The position numbers and the translations under genes are program-made. A stretch of 64,000 nucleotides of DNA from Otis tarda. Its lineage: Eukaryota; Chordata; Aves; Otidiformes; Otididae. The stretch covers positions 60,713,001-60,777,000 of the forward strand of contig CM048552.1 of NCBI GenBank assembly GCA_026413225.1, given 5' to 3'. The notes under the pieces are model-generated. The model had not been told where the DNA came from. It did no database searches and saw only the letters and a program-made list of their open reading frames with translations. This document shows positions 24,863 to 37,465 of this stretch, piece after piece (the first letter of the stretch is position 1; each line of letters begins with the position of its first letter).

Positions 24863-25548
24863 TCCCGTGATGCTGTAATTTCCAGGGTGGAGACAGCTGA
24901 GTTACCTCCAGCTACCGCTGCAACTTTTTTATGTTACGAAAGCTGAGCTGGAAGAAAGTGAAAAAACTGAAACGCAATAGCTGTACAGAAGCATGCTGAT
25001 AAGAAAATGACTGGCATTTATGGTGGAGATTACTGACATTTTCACCATGCCTATTTCGTCAATCTTGAAAAGGCCTAGCATGTATCAGGTGTTTAATGAA
25101 TCACACAACTCATCACCTTGCCAACTGAGTGCAATCAAGATCAGGCAAATGGGGATAGATTTCAATGAACATGACATCAGAAACAGTTTACTTGACGAAG
25201 GCATGCACAGGTTCACGTTAGAGCAGCATTTAAACAATTCCGGGCAAAGGCTGATGAGGAAAATCAAATGTGAGGGAGACTGAAAGTCCTCTATAGCTGA
25301 AGCTGGAAATCAAACCTTTGTACAGACAGCCAAAACTGTCGCTGTAGCACCTCTCTAAGCGATGACTAAACTCACCCTCCTTTGCAAACTACAATTTTCA
25401 GTGTTTAGTACTGTGACCCGTTCAAATCCTGCCGTCTGTAAGTCTGCTCCACGCTACAGAAAACTTACCCACTTTGTTGGAGAGATTTCTAACGGTTAGA
25501 GTTTTCTCCTTTGCAGTTGCAAATCTTTTCTTAAAACTTAGGCAATGC

Positions 25549-25573
25549 CTAATAAGCCTAGAGAGCTTATTAG
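25549..25573. repeat. Short inverted repeat (9-bp stem, 7-nt loop)
   Basis: CTAATAAGC and GCTTATTAG are exact reverse complements separated by ctagaga. It is AT-rich and compatible with chance. Confidence 0.6.
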
Positions 25574-28500
25574 ATAAGACATAACTTCATTAGGAAGGCT
25601 TCTGGGATACTGATTGAATCAGGAGACCGGAGGCAAATCCAGAATGAAGGTTTCAATGAATTTAAGGATACTCAGTTGGCCTAATTTGTTCACTCTCTCT
25701 TAAGCAATACTTCATTTATTTCAATCTCTTAGGCCAAAACTTTTCTGCTATATTGGTTACAAACACCCTTTGCTTTATTTATAACACTACACTAATAACA
25801 AACATGCAGAGTTGTTGAAACACTTGTATAAATATACAAATTATTGCCCAGTGGAAAATGTGAAGTTTTCAACCAAACCAAATGCCTTTTTTCTTTTTTC
25901 CAACACAAGGTTGGAACAATTTTAGTCACTTTTGAGAAAATAAAAGCAGATAGGAAAATGAAGGTTGTCATCTCACTCCAAAGTGAGAGAGCAGTATGCG
26001 GGATGATCCATGGTACTGTCCCTCCCACTCACTCCTACTGCTTAGCTATCAGGCACGACACAGTCTGCTCACTCTCAGTTGTCAGTATCGTTCCGTACAA
26101 AGAATTAGCATCCATTCTAGCAGAGGATCTAAGGTGTCTTTACTCCAAAAACTTGTGTCCTAAGTCACAGACCTGACGCTACATCCTTCATATTGAGAGA
26201 CATCAGCTACATCCACCAAGCTACCAGGTAAGAGAAACCCACCAGTACTTCTCCTTCTGCCAGTGCTGTGAATCTAAACCTGAAAAACAAGAACAAATAG
26301 TTGCCAAGTTTTACTTCCAAAGCACAGACAGAGCAAGCAGCATCCTTCATTTGCTCCTGTCTGCACCAGCCAGAACCTCTGGAAACTCTGGTGGCAGAAA
26401 GCATCAGGGAGGTCCAAGCCGTTTCAGGCAGGGTACAAAGGCATTCCCCTCCTACTTTCACCACCACTTTAACCTAAACTCCAGCTAACGATGCCTGCAG
26501 CGGATTAGCAAGCACTCATGTGATCCCTTCCGCTGGCTGGACTGGGAAGAAGCAGAGGACAACAACGGGTACTAGTCTCAAATGGCATCCTAGAAAACAA
26601 AGTGAGTATCTCTTCTAATAAATCACCTCTGACGGCCTCTGTGGGGCCACACAGCCCAAAAGGGATTTCAACTGGTGTAATTTACACATTGAGTGGTAGA
26701 GAGAGATGGTGTACATTAAAGACTGAACTCAAAAATTCCTTTTTTTGGTTTTGTAATTATTTTAAACTTGAGAGTTAATTGCTTTTTCTGCTATTCCCCT
26801 CTTTGAATCTTCAATCTGTAAAGTATATACACATAAATTTCCTTGGATTTGATTACTAAATGGGCCCATAAAGTAATATGAAACAAGTCTAAACCACACT
26901 CCAGCTCAGGAGTTCAACTTTAAGGTTAGATGGCTTGTTTTAGTACATTGTAATAATGACCTTTAAAAATAAAAGCTGAGTGCTCTGAGGCCAGCACAGA
27001 GCACGCTTGCATACTGGGCAAGGCATTGCACCAGGATTAGAAGTGCCCACAGCAAGGTGAGAGGATGCTAATTCATTCATATTCACACAGTACTAGAGAT
27101 CCTCTGATTGAAGGCTGTACAGAAGTATAGAGAATTATTAACTACAGAGACACCAACTGTGAATTTATGAATAATGAAGAAAGCAAGGGAAGAGCAACCA
27201 CATAGTTCGGTTTCCCTAATCACTCCCTCTTCAGTATTCACCCACACAGCCAGATTGGCAGACGGTAACTGCAGCTAATATCTTATGTAAAAAGGACGGA
27301 GATTTAGTAATACAGCATTCCCCATACAAGCCTCAATTTGGCAATTTATTCAAGTTCGCTCTTGAAGCTCGGCACTTGCCTAAGAATGCCGCTGAATGAA
27401 GGTCTCGGCATCCAGCAGTGCATGAAGGCAGGGGAACGCAAAAGCCAGGAAAGCCCAGGAATTACAGTGAGGGGTATAATAAAAATCTTTAAAACACTGA
27501 CCGAGAGCCTAGCTCGATACGGCATGAAGAGCTTCACAGACGAACAGCACCCTGGTGATGAGTCCAGCCCTTTCATGTACTGAAGAATAGCATAAAACGT
27601 GCTCTGTGTTGCTAGAAGCTAACAGGAGCTTCTCTGCTGGTTTTCTCTTGAGCATTCCTTATATCACGGTATTTATTTAGTGCACACAACTAATCAGCTC
27701 CCAGCATGTCACCAAGGCTCCTACCTGTTCATACAAGCCCAGGCTCTTTAAAGAACAGTAATGGCCAAGTGCCTCACAAGCAGTCAACTCATCAAAAAAA
27801 GGGTCAAAAGAGAGAGTTCAGGAAGTAGATAGAAGAAACAACACCTGGCAAATCCAGTTCCATCTCTATAAAGGAACAAGACTGAAAATTATTACATTGC
27901 AGTACCAGAGGTTCCTTGACATTTGGTGGTGAGACATAACTGTAAAGCTTATTTATGACTGCAGCGGCCATAATGGACTTCTTTTTTTAGGTTTTATTAA
28001 TCCCTTTCTAGTCTCATGTTAACAGGCAGCAATCTCATCTCTGTTCCATTTTAAACTGATTTAGGATATATGACTTACCGCACGCTGCTTAAATTTAGGG
28101 GTATAGCTTAGAAGTCATTACTTACAGTAGCAGCTGCCAATGATAAAACAACTATTGTACTCCTGTGACAGGGGCTGACAGCATAGTGTAATTCTTAGGA
28201 CTTCAATTTTGGGTTTGCTAGGATGTCTGCGATGCTGGGGAAAAAAAGAACGAGTAAGAGAAAGGGCATTCTGCTAGTGTTTTTCAAGTCTTTTATCAAA
28301 AGATAAAGCATTATCTATGAAGGACATGTTTTCCACATGAGCTTAGGTATTAATTTACATGGCTATCAACGAGATCATTATTCATCAGATCACAGTGTCT
28401 CAGCTGACAGAAGCATTATGTATTCCAAATTCAGGGAAACCCTGCGTTGTTCCAGGTTTAGCCTTAAACTGTTAGTAAATGTTGATTTTTTTAAATAGCG

Positions 28501-28749
28501 ATCACTGTATATCCACCCAAATCAAGAAACCACCTTGAGGTATTTACAGAAACTAAAATCAAGGGGAATTTCCCTCCTTCAAAACATGTCTTAGCTCTGA
28601 AAAGCATTAATGTAAAAACACCACCACACTACTCCGGAAACCTGCTTATTTATACACAATCCTAAATGACTAAAAATAAAGCCCAAGCCTCGTCGCCCGT
28701 ATTTCCACAGGATTCTGCTGATTTCAACCCTTTAGAATCAGTCCTGATT

Positions 28750-28766
28750 AAAAAAAAAAAAAAAAA
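28750..28766 (+). repeat. Poly-A tract (17 A)
   Basis: Seventeen consecutive A follow gtcctgatt. The preceding 40 bp (gctgatttcaaccctttaga) faintly recall the ATTGACTTCAATGGG core of the palindromic repeat family, too weakly to call. Confidence 0.85.
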
Positions 28767-30870
28767 CCCAGCTTACATCCCATTTTTCCTTTTTCACCGC
28801 CAAACAATCCTGTTGAGAGCATTTCAGGCTCAGACAATTACCGCCACACCAAAGGCAAGGAGTTCAGCATCCATCCTCTGAGACCCTGGCAAGGGGGGCA
28901 AAAAGAGGCCAAACTGGAAACCGCAGTGCCTGCACCAGCCTCCTTGCAGATGTTATTTGGGTTGCTGAACAGTTGTTTCTGATTACATAGTCGGAGGGTT
29001 GGGGGGGAAGAAGAATAAGAGATAAAAAATTGTCCAATTTTCAGAGCCTAAATTGAGCTTCAAAAGGAGAAGCCTGAGAAGCCCTTTCTGGCATCAGCTG
29101 AGAGCACACAACCTGTGTATTTAACATTTTTATATAGCAACTCCTTTATGCCAGAATTATGCTCTCAAATTCCCCATGGTGCTGCCTGCCTGCCTGGAGC
29201 ACTATTTATAGCAATCCTAAAAAATACACCTTCACCTCTGTCCTGGGAGCACAGAAACGAGCACACAAGGGCAGAACACGCTCTCGCCACCTCCGCAGCA
29301 CAACGCTCCTATGCAAAGACCGATTAACTCAACAGCCCTCTTACCTTATCAGAGCCAAGAGGAGGGTGGGCTTGGCTACAGGAACACAGTGAGTAACATC
29401 AGCATCACCAAACGATGGGGCTGAATGAAGACACATGCTGGCCTTCAAATTTAAGGTCTACAAGTGCTAACGCCATCTTTGAGGACAAAGGGGTCCACCC
29501 AAGCTTTAAAGTCAAAATCTAAGCTCAAGTGTAAATCCCTGCAGCTCCCTGTAGAAGATCTGAAGAAGTACAGATGATATCTAGATGATGGATGAATACG
29601 ATGTACAAGGGACCTTGTGCCAGCAACACTCCAGTAAAACACTTGGAGCCAAGTGGCTGCCGAGTGAGGGAAAGGACACAGAAAGCAGATCAAGATCCAG
29701 CTGGACGATTCAATCTAGCTACAGGATCGATCAACTCAGTAGCAACAAAACCACATTAGCATTTCTTCACCAACCCTGACCCTTCAAAACCTGCAGAGGC
29801 TGGGAGAAAATGCTGTCACGAAGAGCCATCACAGTGGGCTGCCCAAAGTTTCTGATGAGTCCCAGGCTGCCTACACCCAGAGTACTGGGAGCTGCTGAGT
29901 AACAAAAGCAAAATCAGGAGATGTTACTTTATAAAGCACAATCAGAAGAATTTAAACATTGTTCGATGGAATGATGCACTGTTCCGTGTAATTGCTTGTT
30001 TGATAAATAACAGGCAGCTACAGCTCACATTTTTAGCCTTGGACTATTGCCAAACTGAGTTATTTTGTGAGGTAGAACTGAATCAGCAGTTCACTTACAA
30101 AAATTAAGCCCTGGAGAATGTGAAACAGTGAAATATTTCTACTCATTAAAGACGCTATTGGTGCTAGATAAAGAGCATACAGACAAAGCCCAGAAAGGTG
30201 TATTATTTATGTGCCCCAATCACTTTTCCTGAGGTTCATTTGATATGCAAATTGTCTACAGCTTGATAGCATCCCTTAAATTTATTTCCCTCAAGGATTT
30301 ACAGCTATGTCCTAATCACTGCTCTGCACCACAGGGTCACAGTGCTCATAAGACATCCCAGCAGCTGACTGGGGCTCTCCAGGTCACTCACATGAACCTT
30401 ACTCTAAAATTAAGTGGTAAATGCGAAGGCTATTTCTGCACCAGATACGGTGTTAAAATTTAGGAGTCGTTTAGTGGTGCATAGAAACAAAGGTTGTGGT
30501 TGCCATCCCACTCACCACAGACACACGTCCTGCTCCTTGAGGCACAGCAGGCACAGAAAATGTTGCAAGGACCTGGAGCTGGGATACTGTTCTTTTAGCT
30601 CGGCTGAGTGTCCCCAGAGAACAGCAGCAGAAGCTGTAACGTATCCGATTTGTGGTTAAATCCACATCTGACAGTTCAGCATCCTTCAGCAAATAAAAAA
30701 TTCATGTCCATACATACGCACAAATTACTTTTGGAGTATACATAATAAAATAATTTGGGACACTTTACACAGATAATAGTAGCAAGGGTAATTCACTTCA
30801 CAAAGAAAAAAAACATTGTATATATTTCCTCCTGCAGTGTGAATTCATTTCCCACTGGATAATATTAGCC

Positions 30871-30940
30871 TGAGTTGGAATATGTGCAAATTTTAGTTCC
30901 AAGACAATTACATGTTTTGGAGCTAATATTTCACAACTCA
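30871..30940. ncRNA. Long imperfect stem-loop, microRNA-precursor-like (candidate)
   Basis: A 44-bp imperfect palindrome is centred between 30909 and 30910. From outside in, TGAGT (30871-30875) pairs with ACTCA (30936-30940). After an asymmetric 7-nt bulge, TGTG (30883-30886) pairs with CACA (30932-30935). After one bulged C, AAAT pairs with ATTT, then come one T-T mismatch, TTAG with CTAA, a T-G wobble, TCCAA with TTGGA, a G-T wobble, and ACA with TGT. The terminal loop is 6 nt (30907-30912). Both strands could fold, so the strand is not assigned. The size (70 nt) and near-continuous pairing fit a pre-miRNA, but an old palindromic transposon is equally possible. No known microRNA was identified. 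A competing pairing exists between AATATTAGC near 30861 and GCTAATATT at 30922. Confidence 0.35.
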
Positions 30941-33900
30941 TCAAAAGCAGAGACCGAAGCTTTTGAAGCTTTAAAAGGAAATGCTTCATTTTTCCAAAAA
31001 GAATTACAATGTTCCCTTCTAGCTTTCAGAGATACTGAACCATCAGACTTTATTTTCAATTTTGTTACAGCTGAGAAAAAAAAAATGTGTAAAGTAATTT
31101 GCGAGAGCTTCTCAAATTTTAATTTCTTCCCTCTCTCCTTGGAGCCTCTGTGGTTACTGAAGAGTAGTTTTACAAGTGGAACAGCATTGATATAAGTCAA
31201 GAATGATAAAGTTGAGAGTAATCCTAAATCCATGCTGACAAGCCTTTATATCACACAAACTAAGCATGTACCACCTACTCTATCTGTTAACTGCTCACCA
31301 ACTTGGGAAGGATACATCTTCATGTATATGCCAAACCATGTCATTATTTTGGGATACATAATTCAGAATCCAGGAGTTTAGAACAGAAAGCGATAAAAAA
31401 TAACAGATTAAAAGGAAAAAGTGTAAACTGGCAGAGGTACATTATCCTGGCGAAAAATTTATGAGCGTACGTAAGATCAAACATATTTATTCTCGTAACT
31501 CTCTCACGATGACAGACCATCAGGAACCCAGCTTCATCCAACCCTCAAGTGAGTGACGTGTTGGAAGAGGGAGTCCTGCTGAACTGGGGGAGGAACTGCA
31601 GGGTCATGGCCAGTTCCCTGGCACTCTCCTGCCTCCATCCTGGCCGGTCCCAGTTTGGTTGTGCTTCAAAGGTTACTTTGAACCAGACCGCAGCAGCAGA
31701 TGCATATACCAAAACGGGACAAGCCAGACTGGAATAACGCATTTGGTATTGTGGAAATTCCTTTCTAGATGCTATTTTTAATACCCAGTATTAAACATGT
31801 TTATGGATATTCCATTAATGTAAATGGTGGGTGCTGGCTAACGCCAAGTCATATGATGAAATTATTTCCTTTCTCATCTGGGTTTCTATAGTCTTAAATT
31901 AAAAAAAGGACATTGGTGGGATCAGAGCTGAAACATTAATTCTGACCCATATCACCACCACCACCACATATTCTGGAAGAAACCTTTGTTTACAGGATAA
32001 AGCACATCACAGGCATTATCCTCTCTATCCTGCCTAATGCACAGTGGATAATATTACAGTTAAAAATATTAATGAAAAATTACTAATGGTAACTAAAAGA
32101 TTCAGTTACCTTGGCTCTCTCTGTAACATATTCTTCATGTGACAGGCATTTATCAGCTCTCACTGATGACTCCACAGACACCCTGCTATGCACAGAGTGC
32201 CTGTCTACACATTAAAACTTAATGCACAAAGCAAGAATTATTGATGTTAGCTCTGTTCTGAAAGGGCATATCAGCAGGATTTTTTTTTCCTGCCATGGCT
32301 TTATTTTCCTTTAGCTACTGAATAATGATGGATTTTAAATTTTACCAGAAGCTTGTGGTCCAAAAACCCTATTAATTTCCCCACAATATTATTTTCCCCA
32401 CAACTGTTGTCTTTTTCTATGATTTTTTTTTTTAACAGACACATTAAAATAAGCACACATGTGATGTTTCAAGATTAAAAAAACCAGCTTGGAAATCCTA
32501 GCACTCGCACATTGTGTGCTATCTGTATGCCTGGGGAAGCAGAGAGTCTTAATGGACCTTGTGTTTTCCTCAGGATTTCGGCACTTGTAAGAACAGCCAA
32601 ATGCTGATAATGACTAGAGCCAAATACTGCATGACAATGAACGCTGCCTTGAATACGCACATGGAATCACCTCCACTTTACTGGAAGTATATACGCGATG
32701 AATGAGCTGAAGCCGAGCGCTTCGCTTCTGCACAGACCCAGTGAAGCATCTCACACGCTAGCGCACAGTAGCTCTGCTGCTCATGGGCCTTTTTCCACCC
32801 AAGAAATTGCTGATTACACTAAACCGCAGGCCTCACTTTTGACACTGCTGGATGCCCACCAAGCCTGATGTTAATGCGCAATTTAACTGTCTTCTAGAGT
32901 CATTGAGTGAGACTTTCTAAGTGTCTACGTCCTAGACACTTGGGAATCTCAGAAAATCCACAGTATCTCAGACTTGTGGGAAAACCACCACCAAGCTACT
33001 ACCTGTACAATTCTTAAACCCAATACTTTTTTTCCCCTCTTCCTGAGCTAAAACAGTCCTCCGGAATTATGCACAGCTTTCTAATGGTGCTTGACCACCA
33101 CCGAAGGAGATCTTCTGGTCCATTTGGTCTGTTCAGCTGCTCCCTTTGGTGCAGCACACCAGCAGTTCTCGAGCATCAGCTCACCCAGCATCCAGATAGA
33201 GCCCACGCTTTGCTGCTGGGGAAGCTGGGTGGCCACCGTTTCTCTTCGTACCTTAGAGAGCCGGACCACAGAGTGCCATTTCTTGCAGCTGGACAGACTC
33301 CACCTAGAAGGATGTGGCTGGAATCTGCCCAAACGCAAACCTCGTTCTGATACACGTCAAGATATTGTTGCTACCTTGTGAGGACCTGCAGGAAGGCACT
33401 CAGCCATGGCTGCTTCAGGCCAGCCCTGCACTGCCCTGGACCTGGAGCAACCCTTACGCCAGTGGAAAGCAAGCAAAGAGTGGATGCAGAATGGCACTGT
33501 TTGGACTTGGCAGACTAGGACACCTGCTCTGCACCCCTTTATCGACTCAAGGAACTTCATAAACCCCTTACAACACATGAAAAACATAAGCCTCCAAGTC
33601 GAGCAGTTGAAGTCTTCCCTCCATTTCTTTTCCTTTGAATACAGATAGAAAAGGAAATACTTTCAAAAGCACTCAAGTGCCTGTCCCTGAGACAAACCAC
33701 CAGAAACCTGAATGAATCACACACTTTTCTAACTGATGAAGCCAAGCTAGAAATAGACTTCAATCTAAGACACACAAGCCTTCACCCTATGTCTAAATAT
33801 AAGTTCAACGTACAGCCTGTGCTACACCGCTTTAATGTAAATGGCAATTTAGACCAGAAATAGGATCTATAATCTTTTAGCTATGTTTAAACAAAAGCGA

Positions 33901-35304
33901 GGTCAACAGGCTATTTACATATTACATTTTTAGGTTTCATGAAAGTATAGCATAAGAAACAAATCAAGCCTGGCCTTTATGATCAGGCAAGAATGGCACT
34001 CTTGCCTTTTTTTTCCTTAAAAAAAAAAAAAGCTGAAGATGGAAGGAAATTGAATGATTTGTTAAATGGATATATTTGATAAGAGAACATTAATGCATTT
34101 TTCAGTAATAAAAGTGAAGAATGCTGTTTCAGCTAGACATTTCTTTTCGTTTTTATTACACAGACAGCTCTTGACTACAGTTTAGGGAAATGAACTGAAA
34201 GAACAGATGTACTATTTTTTTGATAGGTAGTCAGAAGGGTATTTTACGGAGTCTGGGAAGAGTTGGAAGGCAGATGATTCAAAGGATAATTGAAGAATGA
34301 TATTTAAACAGGTTTCATTTGTGCCCTCAGGCGTTAAACGTAGGAGACTGTTTTTAATTCTCAACACAGGAGTTTGCATTGCTGCAAAGCAAATGAATAC
34401 AATGAATAATTTTGTTTCAGAGACATGCAACAACTGCTGCTTAGCAAGTAGGTAATTTTCCACAATACAGAGAAACAGCAACATCTTCTCTGAAGTTATT
34501 TAGAATAAGTCAGATGATATTCAGTTTAATATTCATCATCATGCATTATGTTATAGTATTATATTTTCAGTAGCTTCAGAACAGAAATAAAAAACATCTC
34601 GGGGTAGCATAGGTGATAGTGAAGAATGTGCAGAAACAGTGTAGGTGCAGGACTTTGGCTCTCTAGCACAAAGACTGCGATGCAGAGGTCCAGCGCAGTC
34701 TGTTGGGATGTAGATCACAGCTGGTCCATGCCTCTGGGGTCTGAGGGTGCTGGTGAAAGGAAGCTAGCAATGTCCCCCGCCTCCACAGTGGATCAGATCT
34801 ACCTCAAGTACAAGCATCTCTGTCCCCTGCTGCGATGTCCCAGCTACAGGCAACTCAGCTGCACTCCTGGTGCAAGCTGGGACTCCCTGGTCATGGTATA
34901 AGGGACATTCGGGGCATGTAGGATTTTAATATTTAGCATCGTACCCTACTTTGTTCAAGCGATGTCTTTAGTGCCAAGTCTAGCATCAGATTTCAGAAAA
35001 AAAAAACGTACCTTTTAAGGGTTTTAGCCCTCAGTAATCTGTTCTCTGAACTGCGTAACGGCAGGGCAGTCTCTTTAAAATCCCATCTTGCATCTTTAAA
35101 ATGCAAGGTTTTCTGCATCTGACACTTCCATATCCTGCTTAACAACAGAGCACGCAATAACCCTTTCCAGTAAAAAACACATATATTAATTAGCAAATTT
35201 CAGTGGAGTATACACTACATCCACATCGATGACACATTAGTGTATCATGATTAATGTTGTGCGCTTCATGCCAATTGAATTCCTAGTGATTAGCCACTTA
35301 ATTC
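30941..35304. other. Non-coding stretch, no gene seen
   Basis: No gene was recognised. The stretch includes a short CAC trinucleotide run (31953-31967, five units), and an A13 run at 34019-34031. 33060-33590 is GC-richer, with several overlapping frames on both strands (up to 96 codons) and no recognised domain. Confidence 0.45.
31953..31967 (+). repeat. (CAC)5 trinucleotide run
   Basis: Five consecutive CAC units follow cccatat. It is a simple repeat, short enough to be stable. Confidence 0.8.
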
Positions 35305-35353
35305 TGAGCTGAAACAATTACTCTTCCCATTGAGAATTACTTGTTTCAGCTCA
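35305..35353. repeat. Perfect 13-bp inverted repeat with 23-nt loop
   Basis: TGAGCTGAAACAA (35305-35317) and TTGTTTCAGCTCA (35341-35353) are exact reverse complements. A few further pairs are possible inside the loop after one mismatch. It is the longest uninterrupted inverted repeat I found. By simple counting, a chance 13-bp match this close is unlikely in 64 kb. It could be a structured RNA element or the remnant of a small palindromic transposon. No known family was recognised. Confidence 0.65.
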
Positions 35354-35904
35354 AAGCTCGGCAGCTGGAATACAGAAAGCCAACCACACTCAGTCATGCA
35401 AATATATCTTGTGGAATCAAAATTCAGGTTTACTAATACATATTTTGTATGCATAATAAAGCACTGGGCATACAAAAACATCACTTTTCAAGACTGGTAC
35501 AAAATTTGTTGGCAGGACTGAGCACATCCCTAATTCATAGATTTCGGCGGCAGCTGGGGTATGCACACATGCATGTTCATATTTGTGCATGAGAAAGCAG
35601 TTTGCCCTTGGTCTACAAAGGCCGTCACACAAACACTGGCTCTCCCTGATACCATTTAGACTAACATTTCAGACTCGATATGTATTGATGGATACCACAG
35701 TGACAATATTATACGTCAGAAAATCAAACGGATACGTCTCGATTTAGATTTGTTATAGTTAGGACCAAATACTTGGCTTGCCTTCAAGTAAGTGAGGAAT
35801 TTAAGAGATGCATCTCATGGCAGCTGTGTAGTTTTGGTAGATGCACAATTTAACTTGTAACTAGTAATTACACTTGTCATTTTCCACAATCAAAACGCTA
35901 TGCC

Positions 35905-36045
35905 GACAATAATTATGATACCACTATGCCCCTGAGAAACAGATAAACAGACATAACTCATTTTACAAGTGTGGAATCAGAGACATAATGATCTAATGAC
36001 AAAAAATACTAATGGCAAAACCAGCACTAAGATACAGAGTGTGTT
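35905..36045 (-). repeat. MIR-type (CORE) SINE remnant, reverse
   Basis: Blocks occur in the order of a reversed MIR: cctgagaaacagataaacag, then taactcattttacaagtgtg (consensus CCCCATTTTACAGATGGGG), gaatcagagacataatgatc with taatgac (AAACTGAGGCACAGAGAGGTTAAGTGAC), and ctaatggcaaaaccagcact with aagatacagag (GCTAGTGGCAGAGCCAGGACTAGAACCCAGAG). The element is old and diverged. The 5' and 3' edges are approximate. Confidence 0.7.
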
Positions 36046-37394
36046 CATTATGCAAACCAGCTCACGCAATGGCATTGGCTGAAGGTAGCTGCGGCACAGC
36101 AGGATGCAAGAACTGCACCTCGCTGGGCCGCTGCTGCTGCTACTTTGACATGGTGATGACTACTGTATTATCATTATGGTGATTCAATGAAAGCATCAAC
36201 GTTCCCACACTTAAAGAGACACAGACTACAGCACGCATGGCTGAGTATCACTGAACAGGCGTTAGTCCTCCAGGATGAGTTGCTCCGTGTAGTGCTTATA
36301 ACACAATCAGAGCTGCTAACATGAACGGAGCACTTAAGTCTGCGCAACGAAGGGACTGACCCCAAGGCAAGGCGAGCAACGGGGCCGGGGCAGTCTTTCT
36401 GCTGCCTTCGGTAGCCACTGGATGAGACTCCTCTTACGTGTAACAGAAGAGGCTGGTCCAACATCCACAAGAGCTGGCAAGAAGACCTCCGTTGACTTCC
36501 AAAAGACGTTGGACCATTTCATCACCTACACACTGACCTACCAAGCAGCACAGGATTTAGATTTCCTGTTCCATTGGACCCACAGCTTTGCGGTGAAACG
36601 TACTCCAGCACTTCACTGTGTGAGGGATCCGAGGCTGACGTGTGCAACAGTGAGGACATACGAGGGAGTACACGATTCCAAGAGACCTTTGCAGTGTCCA
36701 GGAGATGTTACTTAGAAGCAGGTCAGAAGCTGCTTCGCAGAAGTAATTTTGCAGAATAAAGCAACGGTAGCTGTTAATTGTGATAAATTTGTAAATCTAA
36801 TTTCTAAATGAGTGGTTTATTTACAGTGCCTGCAGTTGCAGGCTGAGGTCTCCCCTTTAGTTTTATCTTTGCTTGGCCTCTGCAATTACCCTCTGTGCCC
36901 TATTTCTCCAACGCAGAACCCATGTGAAGAATCAACAGTCTCACAAAAGTACGTATAATTCTAATTATATACACGCTGGCCAAGCCCAGTTGCATCCAGA
37001 CTGCTTTCCTACCACCTAATCCTTACTCCTCAAGCCTCTCTGATTTTTCAACATACTTCTCAATGGAGCAAAAGGAATCACAACAGCAACTATTTTCTGG
37101 GGCTTGGTGAGTTAGTGACCACCTGTAGTTCTGTGCCAGACCCATTGGAAACACACGCCAACGCTGTGCAAAGCTGATCTGCACAAAGCAAGAATCACTC
37201 CAATGTGCAGCTTCCAAAGACAGGAATTAGTTTGGCAGGGAAGGAAAGAAGCTTATTTAGGTTATTCTGGGATACAGATAACTGAATACATGGATTTCTA
37301 TCATGTTGGTACTTACACAAGACTGACTTGTTAGCGACAAGACAGATCTTGAACCTGCACGACCGCGGGACAGCCTTTAATAACAGATGGCAGT
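36046..37394. other. Non-coding stretch, no gene seen
   Basis: No gene or named repeat was recognised. The 97- and 98-codon frames at 36422-36715 (+) and 36174-36470 (-) lie on opposite strands, overlap slightly and resemble no known protein. Confidence 0.5.
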
Positions 37395-37465
37395 ACTTTG
37401 CCCATGGTCAGATAGAGAGATTTGGTGTCTTAGCAGACGATACCTCCTGCCTTACTTCTTTAGCA
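37395..37465 (-). repeat. MIR-type SINE fragment, reverse
   Basis: The text actttgcccatggtcagata, with gagagatttggtgtcttagc and agacgatacctcctgcctta following, matches the reverse MIR order ACTTGCCCAAGGTCACACAG, then GTGGCAGAGCC, AATAGAACCCAGGTCTCCTGACTCC. Only the distal part of the element is readable. Confidence 0.5.

Larger units (their letters stand above)
24863..30870. other. Long non-coding stretch, no gene seen
   Basis: No gene was recognised. Small features are a 9-bp inverted repeat at 25549-25573 and a 17-A run at 28750-28766. Open frames reach 110 codons (25844-26176) without recognisable motifs. The frame at 25020-25283 (87 codons) was read carefully because it looks protein-like in composition, but it has no homology I can name. 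Confidence 0.45.

Noticed and set aside
25020..25283. 87-codon frame with protein-like composition
   Set aside because: No homology recognised, no clear splice sites, and the opposite strand is open over nearly the same interval, which points to composition rather than coding.
30883..30905. miR-19-like start TGTGCAAAT
   Set aside because: Only the first nine bases agree, the arm is wrong for miR-19, and none of the miR-17-92 neighbours is present.
33100..33145. Phrase ggtccatttggtctgttcag resembling an L3/CR1-type tail
   Set aside because: Flanking blocks expected of that tail are absent.
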